Shown: in pieces, positions 25,633 to 33,420 of the stretch | Layout of the letters: each line of letters opens with the position of its first letter | Position numbering within the stretch: position 1 is the first letter of the stretch | Source: an uncultured Candidatus Poseidoniales archaeon | GTDB taxonomy: Archaea; Thermoplasmatota; Poseidoniia; Poseidoniales; Poseidoniaceae | Length of the DNA stretch: 64,000 nt | Direction: 5' to 3' | NCBI GenBank assembly: GCA_905181785.1 | Contig: CAJIZC010000016.1 | Coordinates: 1-64,000, forward strand | Notes under the pieces: generated by a model | Seen by the model: only the letters and a program-made list of their open reading frames with translations | What the model was told of the DNA's origin: nothing | The model's database searches: none | Program-made: the position numbers and the translations under genes

Positions 25633-28600
25633 TCACCAAGCGTCAATAACATCGTCGAGCAGCGCTGCATCCAAGACATCAACATCGATTGCTTTCGGTC
25701 CTCCAAGACCGAGTCGTTTGGCCATGGTTGTACGCCCACCAACTGCCCCCAAGCCTGCCTTTTCAAGGGTGACGAATATTGCGGGGAGGAGGATCAAAGC
25801 ACTCGCTGCTGCTACCCAAAGCAAAATCAGAATTACGGTCACGAAGGGTTTAATTTCTGGAATTGGAATGTTATAGGCAGTAAGCATACCTAATGTCGTG
25901 ACCACTGCGGCTTCAAACAGGGACATACCTGTCCCGATAGCGGCGCTCCGAATTGCATCGATGCCACCACCCAATTCGCGTATACGGTTGGAAATGTGGA
26001 TGGAAAAGTCAACGCCTACACCAACCAAGATCGACCCAATCATCACCGTAACCAGTGAGAGTGGGACATCCAGTTGCCACATGACAAGCCATTGCATAGC
26101 CACTGTAGCAATGACTGGAGAGGTCGTCCATATCGAATATTGAACGTCACGGAACACGACTGCAAGCGTAATCAGCGTAAGAACGACTGCGAAGAGAAGG
26201 GAGGTCCATTGTGAACCAACAATCATCTCGTTCACTTCAATCGCTGTTGAGGCTACACCGGCAAGCGGATTTGCCTTGTCATTCATGCTGGTTCCTTCGA
26301 AACTATTTACGTATTCATCCACATCAGTAACCATCTCGCTTGTTGCTGCGACTGGTAGGTATGGCATATCGACATAGATCAGATTCCGACTGAAATCCTT
26401 GTTGATGAATATTTCACGCGTCTCATCGGTAATGGAAGCGTAGAACACATTGAGAAGGAAAATTTCGCTATCGGAGCCACCAGGCAACCCAAAGTCATCA
26501 GGTGCCATCAAAAGGTCCCAGAACGAAGCGTCTTGCGTGACAGTGCTGTCGAGTAAAATGGCTGCAGTGTCTTTGACCTCCTGTGGTATGAACGGGGCGG
26601 CTTGCACGATTTCATTGCAGCCAACGCATGCAATTGTGGGGGCAATACCAGTTGATTTCATCAAGAACACAATCGATACAGCGGTTGTATTGTCGACGGT
26701 GTTCAAAAGCCCCTCTAATTCATCAATCGCTTGTAGATTTCCAGCAGGATCATCGTTTGTTTGATCGTTGTCTTGGGTGTCTCCAGAGATGTTTGCTTCA
26801 ACGAGGACCATCCCGATTTGGCCTGAACTAAATTCCCTGCTGTAGTCTTTCATCTTACGGACTGCTTCATAATCGGGATTTTCTGGATCATTTGGGTCGT
26901 CAGGAGCCATGCCCAGCAAGTCGATGTTCTCTTCGACATTGACTCGCCCAATGGTGGCTGAGAAAAGAATGAGGAGCACAAAGACCGTGATAACGCCAAC
27001 ATTGCGCTTAACTGGAATATCAACGAGAATTTCAAACGCCTTGAGCGGTGGATGTTTTGGTTTGCGTAAATCAAGAAGCAGTGTAAGATTAGGCACCATA
27101 AACATCGTCAACACATAGACCACAACAATCCCACCAGAAAGTGCGATGCCCACCGTTTGAATTGGTGCCATTGGAGTAAAAACCAGAGAGATGAACCCGA
27201 TTACTGTTGTGACTGCTGATAAGAAAACTGCCTTTCCTGTTGAACTCAGTGATGCTTTCATTTTCTCTGCCTTTGTTCCAGCTTCCTCTGCATACCTGTT
27301 CGTAATGTGCAGTCCGTATGAGACCCCCAACGCGAGCAGGATCGGCCCCACAATGATGACTGTCATCGTTACTTCATAATTCGTCCACCCAATGATCCCA
27401 AGCGTCCAAAAAATAGCACATAACGTCGGGAGCCCAGATATGATGACCACTTTGATTCCTTGAATTGGGCGGATTCCTGTGAGCCCTGCTTGCAACAAAT
27501 CAGAGTGAAAGACGAAGAGACCAATGGCTACAAGCACCACAGCCATAGGGAAGATATCCCAAAACAAGGTGAACGACAATTCGGTCACCGAATTGGTAAT
27601 CGGGACAGGGCCTGTGAGGGCCATTGTTAAGTTAAGAGATTTGGTTCCGTCAACCCCTTGCCAGGTGCACATATCCAAGGTCGCTGCTGTGCCATCGGGG
27701 TTAAACTCGCATGGTCGTGGCGTGCTGGAAATTCTATCGAGGGTTTCCTTTGTGTTCTGGATGATTTCTTTTGTCGTCTTCTCTTCACTGACAGCAATGG
27801 CCATAATGGCACGATCCAGCCTTCCATCTGGTCCATCTGGCCCATCAATGTCACGGGCCAACTTGTCAAGTCCTGGTGTGGGCGTACCGTCTTCTTCATA
27901 CATTTCGCCGATGATTAAATCAATGGTTGTCTGTGAAGGTATTTCATAACCCCCTTCAAAATCAGAAGTGGTGTCGTCGAGAACGCTGTTAAGTGCATCC
28001 GTCAAGGCAGCAGAAGTGCAGTCGTCCTGCTGGACACCGCATCCCAATTGACCGATTTGGTCGATGAACGCTTTACGAATACGAGGGGCGCTGGAATTGA
28101 CTTCCTTCAAAACAGTCGAGATAGAAAGAATGTAAATGACATCGTCACTTGGGTCCGAAAGTTCAGGATTGAGTGTATTTTCCACATAACTGATCTCCTG
28201 GAGCAAGCGTACGTCGGTGATGTTCCGTTGTTCGCTTTCGATGTAAATGACCATGACATTTGTCGTCCAATCCTCTTCCACCTTAGCGAGGAGTTCTGCG
28301 ATTTTTGATCCGTCTGGCAAATAGACTTCCAAATCTCCATTCACGTTGAGTGCGGGTTCATCCAAATTGTCATCGAAACGAGTGTTGTCAAGGAACCCGG
28401 ATTGTGTGACAAAGAAGGCTGTCATCAATAAAAAAACAACAACGGTGGTCAAAGGGAATTTCGTAATCGCCCCGGTGGCTCCGGTTTTTTGCCACTCGCG
28501 TTTGAAACGATCAGGGGCATCAAGCACGGCATCCAAGGCTTCCTTGGGTTTGAATTCCTTTACTCTCGCCGTTAAATCGACTGCGCTGGTCTTCAACTGA

Positions 28601-28689
28601 GTTCGGCTAAAATCAGCCAGGTTCGAAACTCGTTGTGAAAAGCGGTCTGCTTGCTTATCGGGGCTTTTGGATGAATCTGCGCTCGACAT
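25633..28689 (-). CDS. RND superfamily (MMPL/patched-like) membrane transporter
   Basis: The 1018-residue protein has the two-fold RND layout: a first helix (PLTTVVVFLLMTAFFVTQ), a large external loop of about 230 residues, a block of five helices, then the same pattern again. Diagnostic segments are GVSYGLHITNRYAEEAGT in the first half and GVGVDFSIHISNRIRELGG in the second half, each carrying the intramembrane acidic or polar residue position of MMPL/SSD proteins. A charged cytosolic stretch of about 85 residues precedes the first helix. The substrate is unknown; lipids or hydrophobic compounds are moved by relatives. Start at ATG 28689 follows a G-run that could serve as ribosome binding site. 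Confidence 0.88.
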   Translation of the reverse strand: MSSADSSKSPDKQADRFSQRVSNLADFSRTQLKTSAVDLTARVKEFKPKEALDAVLDAPDRFKREWQKTGATGAITKFPLTTVVVFLLMTAFFVTQSGFLDNTRFDDNLDEPALNVNGDLEVYLPDGSKIAELLAKVEEDWTTNVMVIYIESEQRNITDVRLLQEISYVENTLNPELSDPSDDVIYILSISTVLKEVNSSAPRIRKAFIDQIGQLGCGVQQDDCTSAALTDALNSVLDDTTSDFEGGYEIPSQTTIDLIIGEMYEEDGTPTPGLDKLARDIDGPDGPDGRLDRAIMAIAVSEEKTTKEIIQNTKETLDRISSTPRPCEFNPDGTAATLDMCTWQGVDGTKSLNLTMALTGPVPITNSVTELSFTLFWDIFPMAVVLVAIGLFVFHSDLLQAGLTGIRPIQGIKVVIISGLPTLCAIFWTLGIIGWTNYEVTMTVIIVGPILLALGVSYGLHITNRYAEEAGTKAEKMKASLSSTGKAVFLSAVTTVIGFISLVFTPMAPIQTVGIALSGGIVVVYVLTMFMVPNLTLLLDLRKPKHPPLKAFEILVDIPVKRNVGVITVFVLLILFSATIGRVNVEENIDLLGMAPDDPNDPENPDYEAVRKMKDYSREFSSGQIGMVLVEANISGDTQDNDQTNDDPAGNLQAIDELEGLLNTVDNTTAVSIVFLMKSTGIAPTIACVGCNEIVQAAPFIPQEVKDTAAILLDSTVTQDASFWDLLMAPDDFGLPGGSDSEIFLLNVFYASITDETREIFINKDFSRNLIYVDMPYLPVAATSEMVTDVDEYVNSFEGTSMNDKANPLAGVASTAIEVNEMIVGSQWTSLLFAVVLTLITLAVVFRDVQYSIWTTSPVIATVAMQWLVMWQLDVPLSLVTVMIGSILVGVGVDFSIHISNRIRELGGGIDAIRSAAIGTGMSLFEAAVVTTLGMLTAYNIPIPEIKPFVTVILILLWVAAASALILLPAIFVTLEKAGLGAVGGRTTMAKRLGLGGPKAIDVDVLDAALLDDVIDAW

Positions 28690-28693
28690 GCTT

Positions 28694-28717
28694 CCCCCCC
28701 TCTCATTATTCGGGGGG
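28694..28717 (-). promoter_or_regulatory. G/C-run hairpin at the start of the RND gene
   Basis: Seven C and six G residues face each other across an 11-bp spacer, and the minus-strand G-run ends 5 nt before the transporter ATG. Transcribed leftward, the RNA could form a strong stem that hides the putative G-rich ribosome binding site. This could limit translation, or it may be just a GC-rich Shine-Dalgarno region. Confidence 0.3.
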
Positions 28718-28876
28718 CGAACCCCTTCAAAGCCCTACCTACGAATTGGTTCGTTCGGGCCATTCCCTCGAAGGCACCGCTTGGCGCATCAATGAGAACC
28801 CGTTGGTTTGAAAGGTGAACCCTGTCAGCGTCAAATGGACCCGCATCATTGATGTGTGTGGGGCCAGGTGAGGCAC

Positions 28877-31369
28877 ATGCCAGCCCCGACATTAAACGAC
28901 AAACGATGGTCAATCGACCTAGAGAAGCGAATCCAAGAAGCTCATGCAGAAGACCCGCAGGTCTATGCGCGAAGGTACGCCTTCAATCCTGAAAGCGGCA
29001 AAGAATTCTTTGTCATCGACACACCACCACCCTATCCATCAGGAACTTGGCACATCGGAGCCGTCGCTCAATATTCCATGATCGACGTAATTGCACGCTC
29101 ACAACGACTGCTTGGCAAGGAAGTGTACTTCCCATGGGGCGTTGATCGCAACGGCATCAACATTGAGTTTACCGTCGAGAAGAACACCAAGAGGAAGATG
29201 AAAACCTATGATCGAGCAGAATTCTTAGAATTGTGCAAAACCACGATTGAAACCTTCACTCAAGCCATGCGAAAAACTGCACGCAGGGTTGGCCTTTCAT
29301 GCGACTTTGATCGTGAATATTTGACCGACTCACCGGAATACCGAACCATCACTCAATCAATTTTCATTGAACTGTTCAAAAATGGCTCGATTATCGAAGA
29401 CCTAAGGCCAAACATCTACGACCCTGTCGAAGGAACAACCATCGCCGATGCCGAGGTTGAACGGCTCCCAAGGCGCACAAACTTAGTTGATGTCAAGTGG
29501 ACATGCGATGACGGAACCACCATCGAAATCTCAACCACCCGCCCGGAACTGATCTGTGCATGTGGTGTTGTTGTTGTTCATCCTGATGACGAGCGATACA
29601 CGCACCTTGTTGGGAAGCGAATCCAACTTCCTTTACCGGTCAACGGACGTGAAACCAGTGTCGAAATCATGACCCACCCCTCTGTGAAGTCCGAATTCGG
29701 TTCAGGTGTTCTAATGGTTTGTTCCTTTGGAGATCAAAACGACGTGGCTGTGTTCAGAGACCTCGGGCTTACGCCCTTCCAGGCCATCAACCTTGAAGGC
29801 AGAATGACCGACCTTGCAGGTCCCTTCGCTGGTCAAACGGTCATTGAAGCGAGGAAAAGCGCTCTGGAGCATTTGGAAAATGAAGGACTCATCATCAATA
29901 ATGTTGTACGGGAGCAAGAGATTCCGGTTTCGGAACGTGGAAAGAATCCGGTTGAAATTATCCTTCTCAAGGAGTGGTATGTTCGTCAAACTCACACGCA
30001 AGATCGAATTAGAGAACACGCTGATGCAATTGACTTCCACCCACCACGCAACAAGCAATTTTTGCTGGATTGGATGGACAACATCAGCATCGATTGGCCG
30101 ATCTCTCGACGACGTTGGTACCACACCGAAATTCCGATTTGGTACTGCGATGATGAAACCAAGATCATTGTTCCACCGACCGGAATGTACGTCCAACCTT
30201 GGTGTCAATCGCCTCCCGCTGGAAGCGAAGTTTTGGACAGGGAAAGCCGAAAAGTTATCGGCACCTTCGAAGATTTAAAAGCGAGCCTCGGAACCATCAG
30301 TGGAGAAGAAAAGGTGTTTGATACTTGGATGGACTCCTCCAATTCGAACCTCTTCGTAAGCGGATACCTCAACCAACCGGATGTGTTCAAAGACGCCTTC
30401 CCTACTGCACTGAGGCCTCAAGGCAAAGAAATTGTTCGAACTTGGCTGTATTACACCTTACTCAAATCAACATTGTTGCTCGACCAACCAGGGTTCAAGC
30501 ACGTCTGGATTGACGGACTCGGCATGGATCCTTGGGGGCGAAAAATGAGCAAATCCCTTGGCAACGGAATCGATGCAGACTCTGTGCTCGAATGCGGTGC
30601 AGGTGGACGCACTGGATCATGGAAGGTCAAAGGACCAGACAAGACCGTTAGCCTTCGAGCAAACAAGATTGGCAGCGAATGCTTCCGTTTGTGGAAAGCG
30701 TGCGATGCTCAAGTCGGAGACGACTTTCACATCAACCCGGAAGAAATTGAAAAGAAATACTTCGGTGTGCTGACAAAACTGTTCAATGTAGCCAGATTTG
30801 CATCTCAATTTGAAGTTCCAGAAGATCTTGAGACTGCACCAGAAAACCTTGCCATTGAAGATGAGTGGATCTTGGCTGAGTTCCAAACGACCATGGACGC
30901 TGTGAAAAACGCTTGGACAAACTTGGATATCTACACTGCGACTCAAGCGCTGAAGACCTTTGGCACTGGCGTTCTTCCAAGCCATTATTTGGAGATGGTT
31001 AAATCCCGTTTGTACGATGATGATGTGGCTGCAGCCTGGACACTGCACAGGGTTGTGCGTGATTTCATGTCGGCATTCACCCCTGTGTGCCCCTTCTTCA
31101 CCCACCATATTTCCTCGACCATCTATGGCGCCTCCGCAGTGGATGTGGATGCGTTTCCCAAACCAGCACATTCCAATGTCGCTTCGGGGACAGAACATGG
31201 AGATCATCTCAGAAGCCTTTCGTCCGAGATTCAAACCTTCAACGGCGACACGTGGAGCCACAAAAAGGAGCAAGGTATCTCCCTCAATCAACCGGTTACC
31301 GGCATCGCTATTCCTGAACAACTCGAAGCGTTTACAGCAATCTTAACTCGAATGCACCATCTCGAGTGA
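28877..31369 (+). CDS. valS: Valyl-tRNA synthetase, archaeal class I type
   Basis: The enzyme charges tRNA-Val. The 830-residue product (start MPAPTLND, with AGGTGAGG 5-12 nt upstream) opens with VIDTPPPYPSGTWHIGA, where the usual HIGH signature reads HIGA. Editing domain residues (STTRPELICACGVVVVHPDD) and KMSKS (GRKMSKSLGNGIDADSVLE) are present. The FDTWMDSS segment and the GDDFHINPEEIEKKYFGVLTKLFNVARF region point to ValRS rather than IleRS, but the two families are close. Length is typical of archaeal ValRS. The gene stands alone and its stop is 1 bp from the convergent dinB stop. Confidence 0.85.
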   Translation: MPAPTLNDKRWSIDLEKRIQEAHAEDPQVYARRYAFNPESGKEFFVIDTPPPYPSGTWHIGAVAQYSMIDVIARSQRLLGKEVYFPWGVDRNGINIEFTVEKNTKRKMKTYDRAEFLELCKTTIETFTQAMRKTARRVGLSCDFDREYLTDSPEYRTITQSIFIELFKNGSIIEDLRPNIYDPVEGTTIADAEVERLPRRTNLVDVKWTCDDGTTIEISTTRPELICACGVVVVHPDDERYTHLVGKRIQLPLPVNGRETSVEIMTHPSVKSEFGSGVLMVCSFGDQNDVAVFRDLGLTPFQAINLEGRMTDLAGPFAGQTVIEARKSALEHLENEGLIINNVVREQEIPVSERGKNPVEIILLKEWYVRQTHTQDRIREHADAIDFHPPRNKQFLLDWMDNISIDWPISRRRWYHTEIPIWYCDDETKIIVPPTGMYVQPWCQSPPAGSEVLDRESRKVIGTFEDLKASLGTISGEEKVFDTWMDSSNSNLFVSGYLNQPDVFKDAFPTALRPQGKEIVRTWLYYTLLKSTLLLDQPGFKHVWIDGLGMDPWGRKMSKSLGNGIDADSVLECGAGGRTGSWKVKGPDKTVSLRANKIGSECFRLWKACDAQVGDDFHINPEEIEKKYFGVLTKLFNVARFASQFEVPEDLETAPENLAIEDEWILAEFQTTMDAVKNAWTNLDIYTATQALKTFGTGVLPSHYLEMVKSRLYDDDVAAAWTLHRVVRDFMSAFTPVCPFFTHHISSTIYGASAVDVDAFPKPAHSNVASGTEHGDHLRSLSSEIQTFNGDTWSHKKEQGISLNQPVTGIAIPEQLEAFTAILTRMHHLE

Positions 31370-31370
31370 T

Positions 31371-32504
31371 TTATTCTTCCTCAAGCAACAATTTGGCTTG
31401 TCGAGTGCTTGGCATGTCCAACTGACCAAGACGGAAACCAATCAAACGAATTGGACGGCCATGTTCGACGTTAAGGGCAAACAACCGTTCAGCAAGACGC
31501 GAAAACACGTCGATGTCATCCATTGCAACCGGAATTGAACGGCCATGCGTATGGGTCTCAAACCCTGTGTACCTAATTTTCACTTCACATAAACGACCAG
31601 AAACGCCGATTTCCTTTGCCTTCCCCATCACATGTTGAACCAAGTGCTTCAAATGTTCAAGCACCCTTTCCTGATCGTTTTGATCGTTCGAGAACGTGTT
31701 CTCCTTGCCGATGGATTTCCGGCTACGGAGGGGACTTACTTCTCGACTGGTCGTGCCGTCGACAACACGGATCAGCCATGAAGCAAACCGATCACCAGCA
31801 ATTCGCCCCAATGCGATTTCACCGATCTCATAGGCTTCATCGACCGTATTGAAACCCCACTCAGCCAGTTGTGTGGCTCTTTTTGGACCAATGCCCGGTA
31901 CATCACGAAGGGAACGTTCCGTAAAGAAATCCAGGGTCTCATCGGGAAGCAAACGAAAAATTCCTTTTGGCTTGTTTATTTCACTCGACATTTTGGCCAG
32001 GATGCGAGTGGGTGCAATGCCGAATGAGGCAGTCAAACCAACCTCGGATTCGATTGACTCTTGCAACGTACGACACAACGCATAGGCAGCGTCCCAATCA
32101 CCGTCGACCGCTTTGGTAACATCGAGGTAGGCCTCATCGATGCCTGCTTTTTCAAAATGTTCTGCTGGCTTGCGTAAAACGGCCATAACCTTGCGTGAAG
32201 CACGGCTGTAAAGCCCACGGGTGCCGTTGATGTAGTGACCGGGGCCAAATGGTGCACCAGGGCAACGGCGCCAAGCCTCGCCAATCGGCATTGCTGAGCG
32301 TATGCCATAGGTTCGAGCTGCATAATTGCACGTGGAAACAATGCCCCGACCTCGCCCTCCTTTGGGATCTGAACCAATAATCAAGGGGCGTTCAGGGTCC
32401 AAATCGCGATGAAGGATTTCCACTGAAGCAAAAAATGCATCCAAGTCACAGTGAATCAGGATCCGCTCTTGCTCGTTTGCGGGTGGTGCTTGCTCCCCCG
32501 ACAT
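31371..32504 (-). CDS. dinB: DNA polymerase IV (Y-family, DinB)
   Basis: Y-family polymerases copy past damaged template bases. The 377-residue protein has the catalytic HCDLDAFFASVE motif (D20 here), VSTCNYAARTYGIRSAMPI, KAGIDEAYLDVT with the second catalytic Asp-Glu pair, and a helix-hairpin-helix (LRDVPGIGPKRATQLAEWG). The little-finger domain follows with SRKSIGKENTF. ATG at 32504 is chosen because the preceding ten codons lack similarity; 32534 is possible. No PIP-box-like C-terminus is certain (RQAKLLLEEE). A 114-bp gap separates it from the divergent RecA-like ATPase, allowing shared regulation. Confidence 0.93.
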   Translation of the reverse strand: MSGEQAPPANEQERILIHCDLDAFFASVEILHRDLDPERPLIIGSDPKGGRGRGIVSTCNYAARTYGIRSAMPIGEAWRRCPGAPFGPGHYINGTRGLYSRASRKVMAVLRKPAEHFEKAGIDEAYLDVTKAVDGDWDAAYALCRTLQESIESEVGLTASFGIAPTRILAKMSSEINKPKGIFRLLPDETLDFFTERSLRDVPGIGPKRATQLAEWGFNTVDEAYEIGEIALGRIAGDRFASWLIRVVDGTTSREVSPLRSRKSIGKENTFSNDQNDQERVLEHLKHLVQHVMGKAKEIGVSGRLCEVKIRYTGFETHTHGRSIPVAMDDIDVFSRLAERLFALNVEHGRPIRLIGFRLGQLDMPSTRQAKLLLEEE

Positions 32505-32618
32505 ACAATCCAATTTCTGTCCACGGTGCTTCAAGTTGATGATGCTGGCAAACGACTTTCACTTTCATTTGAAGGGTCTAACAAAGGAAGGTAGGCCGAC
32601 TTCACAACCTTCCGAGGT

Positions 32619-33371
32619 ATGTCCATCCAACGAGCGGTTCAACGCTCAATCAAGACCCTCGATCTTGCCCTTATTGCACCTCAAAGAGGCGAAGTGTACC
32701 ATCTACGTGGCCAGGGGTACGCCGGAAAAAGCATGAGGAAATACGCTGAATCATGGACAGCAACAGCATTGAGGGCTGGACAAAATGTTCACTGGATTGA
32801 TGGGGCTTCACGAATCAACCCTGCCAGAATATTAGATCATTTTCCTCCAACCGAGCCCGCAGCGCACGAACACCTGCATCGCTTATTCATTGGACGAGGC
32901 TTTACGGTTCACCAATTGGCCTCCTTAATCGAACGTTTGGCAAGAGAAGTATCGATAACAGACGCACCGTTGGTGATTGTTGATGCACCCATTGCCATGC
33001 ACCTTGACAAGCAAGTTGGCGATCATGAAGCACGATGCTTGATGCGTCGATTGATGTTTGAAGTGAAGTCGATTGCTCAAAATCAAAACGTGGCTGTGCT
33101 TCTGATCACAAGCCACCAAGCCAAATCAAAACGCCATCAACAACTTTTGACAATGGTTGAGCGCCAATCTTCCCGCCAATTGGTCGAGCGGCGTGAAAAG
33201 GGGGGCAAGAACGCCCGTCGATGGCTCACTCACAGCCCGAGTGGATTGAGTGGAACCTGGCCGAATCCATTCGGTCCGATGACCCTTACCCGCACCATTG
33301 AACGATTGGAAACGATCAACCAACAGGAGTCTTCCCCTCTTTGTGAGCTGGATGGGCAGTGCTCACGGTGA
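32619..33371 (+). CDS. Small RecA/RadB-like ATPase
   Basis: The 250-residue protein has a Walker A motif GQGYAGKS at residues 31-38 and a Walker B-like LVIVDAP ending at D122. Between them, GQNVHWIDGASRINPARILDHF resembles the RadB/RecA segment that reads out a bound DNA-recombinase core. After the core, VAVLLITSHQAKS is typical of the RecA-family sensor strand. It lacks an obvious DNA-binding helix-hairpin-helix domain and is shorter than RadA. It is probably a RadB-like or KaiC-like paralogue. Divergent from dinB and convergent with the PolB gene, it may act in damage tolerance in a way comparable to bacterial ImuA. The function is inferred from context. Confidence 0.65.
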   Translation: MSIQRAVQRSIKTLDLALIAPQRGEVYHLRGQGYAGKSMRKYAESWTATALRAGQNVHWIDGASRINPARILDHFPPTEPAAHEHLHRLFIGRGFTVHQLASLIERLAREVSITDAPLVIVDAPIAMHLDKQVGDHEARCLMRRLMFEVKSIAQNQNVAVLLITSHQAKSKRHQQLLTMVERQSSRQLVERREKGGKNARRWLTHSPSGLSGTWPNPFGPMTLTRTIERLETINQQESSPLCELDGQCSR

Positions 33372-33420
33372 AACGGCTCAGGTTCGTTTTCCGACGGTGC
33401 GGCTGCGAAGGCATTTTTCC

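Noticed and set aside
30617-31321. 234-codon minus-strand frame within valS
   Set aside because: Lies wholly antisense to well-conserved synthetase sequence and shows no family motif.
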